A DNA stretch of 64,000 nucleotides from Trichoplax sp. H2 (lineage: Eukaryota; Placozoa; Uniplacotomia; Trichoplacea): positions 1 through 64,000 of the forward strand of contig NOWV01000132.1 of the NCBI GenBank assembly GCA_003344405.1. The letters run 5' to 3'. The first letter of the stretch is position 1, and each line of letters starts with the position of its first letter. The translations under genes and the position numbers were made by a program. Below the pieces are notes generated by a model, which was not told the DNA's origin, did no database searches, and saw only the letters and a list, made by a program, of their open reading frames with translations. Positions 23,581 to 37,420 of the stretch are shown piece by piece.

Positions 23581-26500
23581 ATATTCATAAAATACTTAAA
23601 CCGAAAATTATTACTTAACAGATATTGGTCACGCCTGCTATGACTGTGCACGATAACGGAAGGAGAAATATCTTCATTTCGAATAGACTGGGAAGCAAGG
23701 CCAGAATTACTACTATATCAGAGGGCACGATCGATCTTAATCAAATGCTTGCAACTGAAACGAACAAAGCAAAGTCTTGTAGTCCACACTGTATTTAATA
23801 GTGCGTAATCCATAAGGCAAAACCATTAACATTTATAATAAATTTTAATTAGGAATATCGGTATTAAATTTTAATCCTAATAAATGTTCATTATTGGGAA
23901 GAGATATATTTAATATACAAGCGCAAATATTGATTGTTACCAAAATTTTTTCTCTATAGTTATACATAAATGCGATAAATGCTTTCACGAGTACAAAGTT
24001 CAAGTTCAGGTTCATTATTTAAAGCAAATTAAAAAATAGTTGTAGTGATATTAAGAATATATCTGCATTATAATGCCTATCAGATAAATACACCATTAGC
24101 AGAGCTCATTTAGTAACTATGGTATATCATGGATGAATCATTTCTTTAGAATAAATGTCAAATAATCTAAAAGTGATACACTACGCTTACCATTATCATA
24201 ATCAAATTATCCTTAAAATCTATAAATATTATATTGGATGAATTTACGTCATCAAAAGGTACCACTAATGTAGCACCGGATGTTACACCCTTGATATTCA
24301 AAGCTGCCAACTGCTTGACTTTAATCCGATTGTAAATTATTATGTTGGCTTAATAGCAATATTAATCGCAAAAAAACTCGCAATTCCGAAGTAAAATACA
24401 GATGGAGATCATAAATTCTAGCATTTAGATTATCGATAGAAGAATAATGACAGTAATAATTATTACCAGCAATCACTTTCATCCTTAAGTTTAAAAATTC
24501 AAAGCCATGCTTATAAAACAGAAATAATACAGAATTCGGTAACATTTCAGCAAATGGTAATCTTTGAATTTACTGAAACTTACAGTAATTTCTCTATCAT
24601 ACCCGTTCCTATCTCAAGTTTCAAACACTTTGAAAAACATTATTTTTAATGTATAACAAATGCAAAAATCTACTAACAAGTATTTAATGCGGATCGAACA
24701 CTTTGCTATCCCAAACAGTCATTCACTGTAGCGATTTATATTATAGGCACTTTCCGTGTGGCGGGATAACCCTAGAGCGATAGTAAAGCTAATTCTTCAT
24801 TCTATAAGAAAGTAACTACATACTTTATCTAATTGATCATATGACAAAAGCAGCAGTAAACTAGATAATAGTGTATATATATATAGTTAATAAAATTGAA
24901 ACTGTTCTATTAAGAGAAACTATTCCGTATCGCTGGAATTGCAAATCAAACTTTAGATAATTTTATCACTTAAATCTAAACTGATGCTATTAAAAAAACT
25001 GTAGAAGCAATCTTTATTCGACAACTATAGCTAGGGTAACACTACAATGCCTTAGTTAACGAAATAATCGAACACTTAAGAGCTGCCACCGAGGAATCAA
25101 TTATTATAATTTTCAGAAATTCAAGGAATACAGAATTTAAAGAAAAATTGAATAAGAATTACGATATGATATGAATATCCACGGTAATTGAATTTTGATG
25201 TATTTAGTAATAGCTTATCAGCCATATGCGTGTAAATTTATGACGAATATTTGCATATCTGTGGTTTATAGATAAAAACTACAGCACGTATATTTATTCT
25301 TGTTAAGATGAAGAGATCATGCATACTAATTGAATTTAAAAGCACTCAGTCATATTACACAACTAACTTGCAAGAAATTTTTGCTAAAGCCTACAAGCTG
25401 GACTCTTATCTTAAATTACATTAGCAAGTATATCTTCCTCGCTGGCAGAGTAGTACTGACGTTATTCAGCTCATTTCTAGAGTATCTTAGAGTAGTAACT
25501 TAGCATTTTATTTCTTAATAGAGTACGTAGAATAAAACAAACGGACACTAGATGAAAAATTCGAAAAAAGTTTCGATACACTACGGAGGGCGTAGAGCTC
25601 CATGTAAATAAATTACTAAATATAAGTAGATAGCATTTTAAGATAAAATTCAATTTTTATTAAGCGGATCTAAATCCAAAGGTTTATATCTGCAGTCAGT
25701 AGTATTATGAACTTTTAGCGGGGACAAATCTTTACACTATTGTTTGATCCTTAACTTAATATATTTAGGCTCCATATTATAAAGCCCCATGGGTATATAA
25801 CCGTATATACCTGCATTATAATAAAGGTTACATACGGAATGAGTTTCGATATTAAAAAGTACTGCAAAAATCTATAAAGTTGAAAAATATACCAATACTA
25901 TAGAAAATTTTTACCCACTAATGTCCAAATAATCACTACAACGGGTATCTAAGGATGCGCCGAGTCTAATAGAACTCTCAGACTCTATATATTTAAACGG
26001 AAGTCGATTTGGTAAATAGCACTATTTTTCGTTGATTTAGCTGGATCTTTTACGGTGATAAGTTTTTGAGCAATATTAACGACGTCGAGAATTGTATGAG
26101 TGTAGAGTTTGAGAAGTATCTCTTTGCTGAGGAATGTTCTAAGCACGTACTAAAAATATCCACTTCTATTATATTATATATTATCTCAGCCTATAATAGA
26201 GAAGTAAGCTGTATTATAAATTTAACATAATGTCATAAGGTATATTCGGTTACGGTACGTTACTTATTATTGGCGCTCTTACAAATCTGGAAACTGTTGC
26301 AAAAATATTTACTAGTATGTAGATACTAAATTGAATAAACTTGTTGGAGATGAACAGACCGATAAAATTCTTAACAAAATTATTCGATAACTTCAAGCAA
26401 TACAAATCAATATAAAACAATACATCTATGAGCAAGTTTCTTTCCGCTATGACAGTAATTTTAATAAATATCTTCCTACTCTGCTTCAGCAAAGGAATTA

Positions 26501-28520
26501 CTTATACATAAGAAAAGCTAGCCGGTTAAAAGAAGAATCACTACGTATAAAGCCTAGATACAAGCCATAATAAAAATGTGAGCTGCAATAAAGCGAATTA
26601 ATACGCAAACATACTGTTGATGCAAAGTAAATAGATTACTAAATGAAGGTTAGAATTATAAAACTACAATTTTGCGCTTAAAGGTAAGCAAACTACTTAG
26701 ATACGAAATTTATACGAAAGCTTAACAGTCAAGCGGTGCTCTTATTATTTGCTTTAAATTACCCATAGCTTTGTATGCTTTAAGGTGCTTTAAATTGTAA
26801 CCTAAAGCTACACTTTTGTAGATTTCAAAGTGTACGAATATCAATTCACGTTAGTCAGTATTAAAACCCGTATCTACACTCTCGTTTCTGTTCGTAAGCA
26901 AAACTACCAAGTATATCAGGCTAGCTACCTTCACATTGAAAGGAATTCTAGTTAAGAATCGAGAAAAGACTAATAATAGTGCATGATTATGTTCGAAGTA
27001 GTTAATAAGTTACTTTGGTGAACCTATAAAGGCTAATTTAGCGTTGGTTAAAAGGTATCTCTGTTGGTTCCCACGACACTAATTAAAGACTAATACTTTA
27101 AGTGATCAATAAATTTAGACCATTTTCGTAAAAGAAAAGAAACTACATAATTTGCATAGAAATTAATCTTAGGCATAAAAACATATTAGTACTATGAGAG
27201 CCAGTAATCTGGCTTAGCCTATTCATAAATAATGAAGTGTATACAGTATAGTATATGGCTAACAAATAAAGAAAAAATAATTGGGTATATCATAATTTTT
27301 CGTAGTAGCATTAGCAGTTAGGAATACAATCAAAGACAAACTCGAAAATATTCACTATTGTCTATCAAATGATTATATTAAATTCTGTTAGAGACAGAAT
27401 TCTAAGTTGATGATGCTATACTGATATAAATTACCTATAAGAAGCATATAGAACTAGATATAAGAAAATTTATCGTATATTCACTTCTAACATAACATTA
27501 ATTTAAGGACAACTAGAATAAAATGTAGGCTGCAGTTATTTTCACTCGCTTTACTAATGACCTATGAACTTCATCTAACGATTTGGCATGAGATTAGATA
27601 TATTTAATAACATTATAAATTAAATTTTGTTGAAAGAAATTCATAACCAGTTTGACAGATTACTTAATTAAACATAGGCCATAAATAATTAGCTTATTCC
27701 AGGAAATTTACAATTTACTAAAGCTCATTTTGTTATACAAGTTAAGTTAATAAGACGGCAATGTTACCTTATTTGCAAGATGAGCAGTAGATCAGTAATT
27801 TTAACGATCAATTAGTATTAATCATCTACTACTATTTTAGATTAGACTAAGCAAATAGACAATTGCAGTTTCTGCTTCGATTCATTGTATCATAAAACTA
27901 GATTTACGAAAAAAATTAAGCTAAAAACGAATGCTTTGAAGCGAATTAAATGTGATTATTTATAGCCAATGTCAAGATTCTTTCAATATTAATTTATCTA
28001 TTATCCGTGAAAGTAATAGAAAACTTGAGCATAGGTGTGGAGTCAATTAAGAAACTAGTTAATGATTTATATACAAAACCAACGGAATGCAATGATAAAC
28101 TAGCAGTAATTATTAACGAAGCCTAGCAATTTCTATGAAATATGCTATTGTTCTTATTTATAAATAAAAAATTATAATGTAATGTTTAATTAAAATAATT
28201 CCTTATTTACAAAGATATCATCATAAAAAAATACATTAAGAATGATTACATTCCAAATTTTATCGCCAGATGGAAAACTAATAAGAATCAATCAGACGTA
28301 TGATGATTACTTGTCCTGCTTTCTAGGTTCCACTTCGTTTATACTATTTATCGTTGTGCAAGAAGAACACAGGAAATAGAACACATTTAAAAAAATTGCT
28401 CTATATTCACGACCGGTAAAAATACAAGGGAGAATTAACGAAAGCGCCATTTCGGGACGTTTTAGCAAGTAAAATTTCTGTTAAAACACAAGAAAATTTA
28501 TTTAACTTTCATTGCAAGAA
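23581..28520. other. Intergenic upstream of receptor 3
   Basis: 4.9 kb without a recognisable gene. An 80-codon minus-strand frame (26250-26492) and a 74-codon frame (24321-24545) are Ile/Phe/Leu-rich and unsupported. A small palindrome lies at 25792-25811, with 8-bp arms reading GGTATATA and TATATACC. No LTR with definable ends was found. Confidence 0.4.
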
Positions 28521-29525
28521 ATGAATTATTCTGGAAACTCAAGCGCTAGAGATAATTCTTCAATGGTGCCATTCAATCGTAACTTTCTGTCTGCCACAAT
28601 AAGTGCTCCAACTCTACTGACAAATGTACCATTGATTATATTAATTTTATCCAAATCGAAATTGAGAACTTATTCAAATGTACTTATTGCAAGCAGTTGT
28701 CTAGCAAGCGCATTCTATAGTTTAATGCTAATTTTACGTTATATCCTATCTTGTACAGTATCAGGCAAATTTCTTCCTTTGTTGTTTGAATACTGCATTT
28801 TTGGTCCTATATTTGAAATCACATGTGCTAGTATCTTCAACTTTCACATAACTATAATAAGTTTAGAAAAACTTTATTCTGTTGTTTATCCATTTCGATA
28901 TCAACGCATTTCCAATTCAAAGACTATAACATTGATAATAATTTTAGCATGGTTATTACCATTTGCAATTGTCTATATACCGACATTCATGGCCTCTTAT
29001 AACTCAACAATGTTATGCAGAAGCTTATATAGATCAAAAACATTGGTTATACTACTCAATTACATAATTTTACCAGCAGTTTTATTTATACCTCCACTGA
29101 TTATGCTAGTAACTTACACAGTCCTAATTATTAAAATTTATTCTATTCAAAGCAAAATATGGACTGAAATTATCAATATAAGCGGTAATCTACAAACAGA
29201 AACAGAATCAAAAATTATTCAGAGATTAATGTGGCATCGAAAGCCGATTACTCAAATGTTTATAGTGTTAGGAATCTATTCCATCTCGTTTTTCCCTTTC
29301 TTCTTCTTCTATGTTAATTTAACATCAAGTCGAAGTCAATCTTGGGTACTTCCGACGTATATAACGTATCTATTCGCGATAGCCTATTTCATATCACATC
29401 CAATATTAACAATAATGTTCAATAATTCATTAAAGGTAGAAAGCCAGAAAATTTTAAAGCTTTGCCATTACCGTATAACAAAAGTAGAACAAATGTCAAC
29501 GAAGCTGTCGGTCAATGGAGTTTGA
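28521..29525 (+). CDS. Class A (rhodopsin-like) G-protein-coupled receptor, paralog 3
   Basis: A 334-residue single-exon receptor. The frame is open for three more codons upstream, but those begin with TTG. The first ATG is at 28521 and gives MNYSGNSS, close to the start of paralog 2, so I use it. N-terminal sequons lie at N2, N6 and N12. The family motif PFNRN precedes TM1. Approximate helices: TM1 24-45, TM2 53-77, TM3 93-116, TM4 135-157, TM5 175-205, TM6 242-266, TM7 276-300. C92 and C166 fit the extracellular disulfide. DRY is replaced by EKL (116-118), so the nearly invariant Arg is Lys. TM6 has SFFPFFFF (P259); TM7 has HPILTIMF (293-300). The ICL3 is slightly longer than in the other paralogs. 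AATAAA at 29615, 90 bp after the stop, is a plausible poly(A) signal. Ligand unknown. Confidence 0.94.
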   Translation: MNYSGNSSARDNSSMVPFNRNFLSATISAPTLLTNVPLIILILSKSKLRTYSNVLIASSCLASAFYSLMLILRYILSCTVSGKFLPLLFEYCIFGPIFEITCASIFNFHITIISLEKLYSVVYPFRYQRISNSKTITLIIILAWLLPFAIVYIPTFMASYNSTMLCRSLYRSKTLVILLNYIILPAVLFIPPLIMLVTYTVLIIKIYSIQSKIWTEIINISGNLQTETESKIIQRLMWHRKPITQMFIVLGIYSISFFPFFFFYVNLTSSRSQSWVLPTYITYLFAIAYFISHPILTIMFNNSLKVESQKILKLCHYRITKVEQMSTKLSVNGV

Positions 29526-30237
29526 TAAAATAAGATCTAGGGAATTTAACTCATAATTCAATTTCGGTAGATATCACGCACTCTATAGATTGTACGCATT
29601 CACTAAAATTTTAAAATAAACTGTTTTATAGCTGCCTTATCCAAAATTAGAAACGAAACATAAGGATAAAAATAAGACCTTTCATTAAAGCTTATTTTAT
29701 TTACTTGTTCGTAGTAATTAATTCAGAAATTGATTAGTAGTCAGGAGATATTAAGAAGAATCATCTCTAATCTGTCTGGGGACTTTGATAAATATATTAT
29801 TGCAATTCAATTTGATATATTTTTCATTTCTGAATATATTTAATTATCTAAAACTTGCAGATAGATACTCAATTTAATATGTATCTATGCACTAAACTTT
29901 TATCCATTAGAAATGTACCGTAGGCTATTATTATATTAAGCTGTTAATGTAAGACTGTCTCTACGACTTATTGATGTTGCATTTGATAATATTTTCATAC
30001 ACTGTATACTTCCGTTTGTATAACCATATATTTATATAGGCTGTTACATTGCAAATAAGTAAGGTTAGTTTGTTACGCAATATTTATTGTCATCGAGCTT
30101 AAGATCATTATTCAGTATAAATACATTGCATAATCGTTGTTTAGCTGGCAGCTTGTCGTTAGGGTCATACATTGTATAACTAATTCATTTTTCAGCAAGG
30201 ACAAATGAATTAGTTAGATAACGAATTAATAAGGGAG
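29526..30237. other. Intergenic downstream of receptor 3
   Basis: 3' flank of receptor 3 with AATAAA at 29615-29620. No gene. Ends with a strong palindrome (30177-30216) next to the K LTR. Confidence 0.4.
30177..30216. repeat. Perfect 14-bp palindrome with 12-nt loop
   Basis: The arms TAACTAATTCATTT (30177-30190) and AAATGAATTAGTTA (30203-30216) are exact reverse complements, separated by 12 nt. It ends 16 bp before the GGGAG target duplication of the K LTR. It could be a cruciform-forming site or the remnant of a foldback element. No function can be assigned. Confidence 0.9.
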
Positions 30238-30784
30238 TGTTACGGTGTTGCCTTGTCATTAGGATAGTTTAATAAGTACAGTAGCAGCTAGTATGGAGAA
30301 TATCCATTTTTGTAGTGCTAGGTAAGATAATTAATGCCTTGACGTGGATGTTGTTTGTTATAGCTCATTACATATTTGATATTTATTGTTATTGTGTGAT
30401 AGATAGCAGTAAGATGATTCAAGTTCTAGTTGATGATAGTTGAATCAGACAACCTACGAGCTTAGATTAAGATTAAGTATGAGTAAGATATTCAAAATAT
30501 TTACTGATATAAAGCTATGTAAGGAACATCTCAGTTCGAGATGTTTCTCCTAGTGAGGTATAACAATAATACTGTTGTTGTTTACAACTTAGATGGTTCC
30601 TATATAAACGGGAACATTTAAGCTCAGTAGTGGTAAAAATTTGTAGGTGTATCTTTGCGAATAAAAGTTTCATCTTTACAGTCTTTTACTGTGTGTTTAA
30701 CGTTAAGTAAAAGGGCGTTTAAGTCAGTTGCTTCTTATAGACTTTTACTGTACGTTACCTTGTCGCAGAAGTGAAATTGTGATA
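30238..30784 (+). mobile_element. Solo LTR, K family, with TSD GGGAG
   Basis: A 547-bp element starting TGTTACGGTGTTGCC and ending AAATTGTGATA, flanked on both sides by GGGAG (30233-30237 and 30785-30789). The final CA has mutated to TA; the antisense copy at 5037-5590 retains CA. TATATAA at 30601 is followed by AATAAA at 30660 (59 bp). The U5 carries GTTTAACGTTAAG then GGGCGTTTAAGTC, which links K to the R and F families. A 70-codon frame running out of its 3' end is not a gene. Confidence 0.9.
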
Positions 30785-30789
30785 GGGAG

Positions 30790-33700
30790 CATAAAGGTTA
30801 GATCGTTTTCTAATCAAGACTGTCTCGTGAACAATGTATATACTCTAACCTATTTTAAAGTAGAGCATAAAGTTTTACAAATTTGCATCCAAGAATGTAG
30901 CTGTATACGAATATGTACAGAAGGCATAAAAGCTAATTAGTGTTTACTGTAAAGAGAGTTCATTAGCTTATCCTTTGTGCGTAAGGAAGGGTCTACGTCG
31001 TTTCTGACGCGAAATTTTGGGAAGAAGTTTATAGTTTTCACGGAGAACTGATCTTGAAAATTGGTTCGAGATAGAAAAAGACCCAGTAATATCTTCGGTA
31101 TATCTTTGCGACAAGTATGTATATATATGTTATGTTATGTTATATATATATATATTGGTCGCAGTATTATTGAAGTTGTAGGGACAGAAGTAGACTTAAT
31201 TATTAGGATGTTTTGACGTATTTAAGAAGATAAATTTTAGCTTACAGTAACATTAAAAGATAGGTTACAAAACACTTTAGATAAGGCTTATTTTACTTAT
31301 TAAAATCCTAGTACTTGTATGGCCAGCTTGAAGATAATGAAATACAAAATGCTTTTTTAACCTTTAAGTACAGCAAAAATGCTATTTTTATCTTCGTAAA
31401 ATTTCTAGCCTGTAATAATTGTAAATAAGTACGGTATTAAAGAATCATGATCAGCCTACATCTTGGCAATCTTTAAATCAGATGCTCGTTCTCGGAGTAG
31501 ATATATATTCTAGCAAATAAATTTAATGTATCTAATCATTGGATTGTAGATTATTAGCCATATCTAGCTTGTTGTTCTTACAGGCTGCAAATAATATCGT
31601 ATGAAGATCCTGTACTTAGATATCGAGGGCTAAAAATAGAATGTTGCTGAATTATTATTAATGGTTAATGTAGAGAGAATATATATCCCTAGTCATAGTA
31701 GCTTGTCGTACTGAAGTAGTAAATTATAATATTTACGGAGCACGATAGCTATGAATTTATTTTGTTGCAACTTGTCCGCTAAAATATATTTTACTAATTA
31801 CAATTCAGTACTGCTTGATAAACGAAGACAGTACAGCATGTTGCTCATTTGAAAATAGCCATAGAGTCTGCAAAGAATGCATATAATCGAGCAACTTCGA
31901 ATGATTTAGCAATTCTTTCTAGTGTCATTCTAGTCCTATTAGGCCAGATTCTATGTAGATCTACCTAGCAATATCTTTGTATAAACATTTAATAAATTTC
32001 TGATTTTCTATCAACATTGGAAATTTGCGATATATTTCACTCCAGTCAATTTGTAGTCACTCTAAACTAATAACTTGGCTTCGCCTAACGTAAATTAGCA
32101 AAAAGAAATAGACTTTAATCTTTTATAGTTTAAACATTGAACATTCTCAAAACATATTATTCCAGCTTGTAGAATAGCTTCTAACTGTGAATATTGTCTT
32201 AGAGCACGCTCTTGGATTAATTTAAAAGCAGCCAGTATTTATAATGGTAGTATTTATCACCGATAACGGTCATAAACTATTCAAAGTCATTTAGAATAAT
32301 AAATGAGCAGTCACAGTTCGTCTATTAATTTATTTGATGCAGAGACAACAAGCAAACTAAAAATACCTAACCGCTTTCATTGCTTAATAGTATTCCATCA
32401 TGCTTATCCAGCATGAATCTGTAGGATAGCTTATAGCCTGTATTTCTTGAACTTTAGTAAAGTTGATATTTACAGTCTGCTTATGTCTATATTCGAATCT
32501 AGTTCCAACATTTCTATTACATTAAAATAAGTATTTCTATATATAAACCCAATCAGATCTGTAGTAAAATATTGGATCACTGCAATAAATCTTATAATAG
32601 TTGCACATACGCTGATATATCCCTAACAATTTAATATGCTAAACGAACATTTTTTCTAAGCAAGTAGTGACATCTCAAATAATATGTCGCGAAAGTAATC
32701 TTCGAGACGTATACTTTATTTCTGTTACCTTCTATATATGTTTATATGTCAGAAATGTTTTACGGTCTCCTTAATTGTAATTTTAGTGGTTAACAGTTGA
32801 TATCCTTAATTTAGGATTACATAGACTAAAATAGTTATTGCCAACCAGCTAAACTCGATTATATCTATCACCTCCAAGTTGTTGAGGTTCAAAGTACAAT
32901 TCCTAAGTTTAGAGGAAATACCTTAGTAGGATAGCTTTGTATGTATCTGTTAAACTATCAATAAGTACTGATTATTTTAATACCGTTACAGTAAATTTAA
33001 TAGGGCTAGACTGTACAAATACAACCTGTATTATACATTTTAAGTATAATAAAAAATGTAATAAATAAATTTATTCCTGACGTCATATTTACTAGTCATG
33101 ATGAATAGCTTAGCAATATTACTGCATTTTAAAGAGATTTCTCAAAGCCTACTCAGAAATTTTTACTAGGTTTTTAAAGTGAATAAACATTCCTGCCACT
33201 GTATTTAATTACTGAAGGCCATAGATTTACTTTAGTTATCACCAATAACAGGAATATTTATGACTAATAACAGATACTAAGGTCTATACATATATCATAT
33301 ACCAGTTACAATAGTCATGTAATAGGACGAGTCTGCACCAAATTCTTATGATGTTATTTTTTCTCGTCTACAGGCCAGTAACATTTTAAATAAATTGGTG
33401 ACTAATAGAATGTATTATTAATGCACTGTAACAGATTAACTAGGATCTGAAAAAAATATTTACCGGAAGGGTAATTTTAAGAGCTATTGTTTTAACTTTA
33501 TCTTATTTATATCATCATCTATTATCTCTGCTATCCTAGTACATCCAATGTCTAACGTGATCCATAAGAGTCTTCGTTTAATGTATAATAGTACGTATAA
33601 ATTAATTTGATGGTAAAATATTTTATTCATGAAATTATAGAGCAAAATAATTGTTCCCACCAATGCAAAGACCTTAAAAGGTTTTCAAAAGTGAAAAATT

Positions 33701-36351
33701 TTGCTTAAACAGTTGATACTAGTCATTATGGCTTCATAAGCGTTTACGATGGAGCTACTTCTCAAGGATATGAATTAATGATTCTACGTAAATATCACAC
33801 TGAATAATTATTACTCATATCAAATTACTCATTCACTACCAGTTATTTAGAAATTCAATAAATAAAGTAAATTGAATTAATCTTAAAACAAATTATGGAA
33901 AATTGTGTACCTAGCGTCTATCACCACGAGGCATAAGTAAATTATACATGAGAATTTCCTTTTCAATCAAAATAATATATCCGATACATTCACAATAAGA
34001 CGGCCTAGTCGATTTTCATGAATTATAAATAATCAATTATAAAACAAGCAGCAAAACGAATTTTAGTGAATTTTATGCGAGAATATAGTATCTTATGATT
34101 TCAAAAGAACCTTGTATGGTAAAGAAGCTCTAGATCATGTTATTATTACCACTATTTACCTGATTTCGCTTTCTAGAATTCTAAGCATTTAAATAGATTT
34201 TAACTTTGAAGAGTATTAGAATCTGATTTATCCTGAAAAGAAGATAGCTCAATAATGTCATATTCTGTAAAGACGATTTTTTACTTCAGTTGGTTATGAA
34301 AAATATTATTTCGATATATATTTTAATCATTAGTATTTTATTACAATCTTTGCGTTATAACACTTTAAGGCCTTGAACAAGGTCTATTCCTCGTATTACT
34401 GTATTAGCAGTGTATCTCAAATATACGCTTATGCAATTTATTCAGGTATTTTGTTAATAAAAAAATACCGTAAGTGTTCAAATCAAAATTTAAAACCTCG
34501 AGTTCTTAAAGCCATAAATCAAGACTGCTCTCAATAACAGATTTGATTGTAGAGATTAGTTTAACCTATATACGGTAATGCAAGAGCTAATTACAACATT
34601 GAACTGTACCATTAACAATTATATTAAAGCTCGTTTAAACTACGAACGACAGCATCAAATGAGAGTTTTCAGTGGATAAATGCAAATCCGATCTCATTGA
34701 CATTCAACTACATTAAATGAGTTCTTGTTTTCTAGAATCAAAAAGCAGATTATCGATAATTTAAACTGCAGTATTTTCACGGTACTAAATTACCGTGAGC
34801 AATTATTTTACGTAAATTTGCTATCTAGGTTCTTATGCTATTCTATTACTGTGCTAAATGTAGTGCAAATACATGCAGTAGGAGCAGGTCGGTCATATCA
34901 ATGCTTATCGTTCATTTTATAAAGCTGTAACCTTAACTAGATATATATTATTCTATTAACTTGGTATTCCCTAAACATAGTGGTAAATTCCCGAATATTG
35001 ATGTTGAAAACTGGATTAGCAGATACTATAGTTATCTGCAGATGTATAATAGAACTGAATGATAAACTTATATGTAAATTTCGGAGGTTCTAGACTAAAA
35101 TCTTGTACTAAATGTAAGTAAGAAGTAGGATAATTGGAGATATTTCCCATATTAATTCTGTATTTAACAGGACTAGACTAGAGTTTAGAGAAATCCTTAA
35201 TGGAACATTTTGGGTGAAATACCACCTAATATGATTATATTGTAGGCTTACCCTCGAGGCTTTGATTACAGTAGTGAAATCAGTTATACGTTTACGTTTA
35301 AAATAGCTATTAAAACACTTACTAATTCGGTTAATAAATTTAATTTTGAATTTCGTTTTAAGCTGAAGATTTAACTTATTGTCTAGACCAGCCGATCAGG
35401 GTTCCGACTACTTGAGATATTTCCAGCAAAAGTAGATCGCCTAGTGACATTGTAGTATATACTAATTTTAATTAGTTGCTAGTGACAATAAAAGAGTTGA
35501 AATTACTTTCTCAACCCGTATAACAGGATAATAGATCACAATGTCTGTTTCGGCTTTAATATTAAATTGCGAGTGAATTTAATTAATCCTACGAACCAAA
35601 AGCGTTTCCGGATCGAAAGGATAACTGTTCCAGCTGTTCAATGCAAAATAGTTTACTTATTTGCTGATAATTAAATTAAGATCAGCCGCAATTTAGTTGG
35701 ATCAGGGTACTTTTAATAATTATGAGCCCGCCAATTATTTATAACAGGTATAATAGATACTGCTTAGCAGAATAAAAATTTAGTAAGAAATCGGTAAGAC
35801 AAGGAAATCTTCTGAGTCTAAAGTTCTGGCAGCTAATCTAAAGTAAATTCTAACTGCTTATAATTCATTCTTACCTTACCGATTCTGACGGCATATACAC
35901 GTATCTACGTTCTTTAGCCTTTGATAATAATCTTGCCAGTGTTATATTAATCATGTAGTTTAAATTTTATATGGGCACTTCTCATACTCTCTCTTAGATC
36001 TATAAGTCTGGCTGGATTATTTTCGGGATAAGTTATAGTAAATAGATGAAACTGCCCATTAATGTATACTACTGTAAAATCTGCTGTGTGTACAGATATT
36101 CCGTTTAAATTTCTTCTTGGTAAAGCTAAAGTATAGACTTTTTAATTGCTAGTTTATTCAACAAATTTTTCATTGCATGTGAGAATTTTGATTTACTATT
36201 TGCACATTGAAAAAAAATAACAAAAAATCCTGGAACGACTTTTTATAATAGGTTTCAGCCAAAATTTTAGGCAAAAGTAACTGATATGCTATGATATTAC
36301 TGAAGTCTACAGAAACAAACTAAGACGCAATAACAGAATAAACACGATTTC
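30790..36351. other. Intergenic, one microsatellite
   Basis: 5.6 kb with no gene recognised. A TA/TTATG microsatellite lies at 31116-31155. Some G-richer patches (about 30960-31090 and 35380-35450) could be eroded LTRs, but no ends or core signals could be fixed. Confidence 0.4.
31116..31155. repeat. TA / TTATG microsatellite
   Basis: Runs of TA interrupted by three copies of TTATG-like units. Simple-sequence repeat, no other content. Confidence 0.9.
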
Positions 36352-36787
36352 AGTGTTGTGATAGTGTTACATACTGTATTAGAGTAGAAATATCTATGTT
36401 AGGATAATTCTGTTAGCCTTTCCTTATTTAGTTAACTTCTAATTAGGATATACTGTGTTTTAATATAGCATTGACTTTTTATGACACTTATACGCATACT
36501 GAATTAATAGTTATAATAGGGAATGCAAATTATCTACTTACAGTTCGAATCATTGTGATTATAACTTACTTATGGTAGATTGTAAATTATCGTGGAAATG
36601 TTCCGTGATAGGACATATCGTAATCTGACTATTCTGTATTAGTCATCAGATGTCTATGTTCGTAAATACTGTTGTCTGCATTAAGGGAGCAATAGCTATA
36701 ATTAATATCTAATTCAGTAAATGATTCCAAAGTTAATCGTACTAACTATGACTCATGAACTATTGAGAAAGAGTATATAAATGCAGT

Positions 36788-37420
36788 TGTTACAGTGTTA
36801 AATACTGTATTACAGTAGAAATAACTATGTTAGGATAATTCTGTTAGACTATCCTTATTTAGTTAACTTCTAATTTGGATATACTGTATTTTAATATAGC
36901 ACTGACTTTTTATGACAGTGACACTTATACACATACTGAAATTATAATAGTTATAATAGGGAATGCATATCATCTGCTTACAGTTCGAATCATTGTGATT
37001 GTAATTTACTTATGATAGACTGTAAATTATCATGGAAATGTTCCGTGATAGGACATATCGTAATCTGACTATTCTGTATTAGTTATTACATGTCTATGTT
37101 CGTAAATACTGTTGTCTGCATTAAGAGAGCAGTAGCTAAAATTAATATCTAATTCAGTAAATGATTCTAATGTTAATTGTATTAACTATGACTCATGAAC
37201 TATTGAGGAATAGTATATAAATGCAGTATATCGTGAAATAAAGAAGAATTGTCCAACTTAGTGTTTAACGTAAAATACGAGGCGTTTAAGTCTTTGTGTA
37301 GTCTGCTAGTAGAGCAAAAGTGCTCGTGATAGTGCAGATATCGTTCCTTGATACGTAGTTCAAGGAATTGACTTATTGATCGTAGATTACGTTATCTTGT
37401 TGCAAAGCTGTTTTGTGACA
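36788..37420 (+). mobile_element. Solo LTR, R family, nested, with TSD GCAGT
   Basis: A 633-bp R LTR, TGTTACAGTG to TTTTGTGACA, inserted in the same orientation in the outer R LTR, just downstream of its TATA box. The target pentamer GCAGT is duplicated exactly (36783-36787 and 37421-37425). It occurs once at that place in the uninterrupted copy at 40181-40803. This copy differs from the outer one at several percent of positions, so it came from a different source element. It carries its own TATATAA at 37214 and AATAAA at 37237. Confidence 0.97.
37214..37242 (+). promoter_or_regulatory. R-family LTR core: TATATAA and AATAAA 23 bp apart
   Basis: TATATAA at 37214 and AATAAA at 37237-37242. With initiation expected about 30 bp after the start of the TATA box, the poly(A) signal would lie just upstream of the start site, in U3. 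Only the 3' LTR copy would then be transcribed. The same 23-bp spacing is found in the R copies at 937 and 10662, the F copies at 23102 and 39152 (minus strand), and (with a degenerate box) the C copy at 53175. Confidence 0.6.

Noticed and set aside
28512-28520. Upstream TTG as start of receptor 3
   Set aside because: Non-ATG starts are rare in animals. The ATG at 28521 gives an N-terminus like that of paralog 2.
30728-30940. 70-codon open frame
   Set aside because: It starts in the U5 of the K LTR and runs into unrelated flanking DNA.
36540-36560. GTTCGAATC in the R LTR as a tRNA B box (tRNA-derived SINE)
   Set aside because: No A box at the right distance, no cloverleaf and no terminator. 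A chance match.
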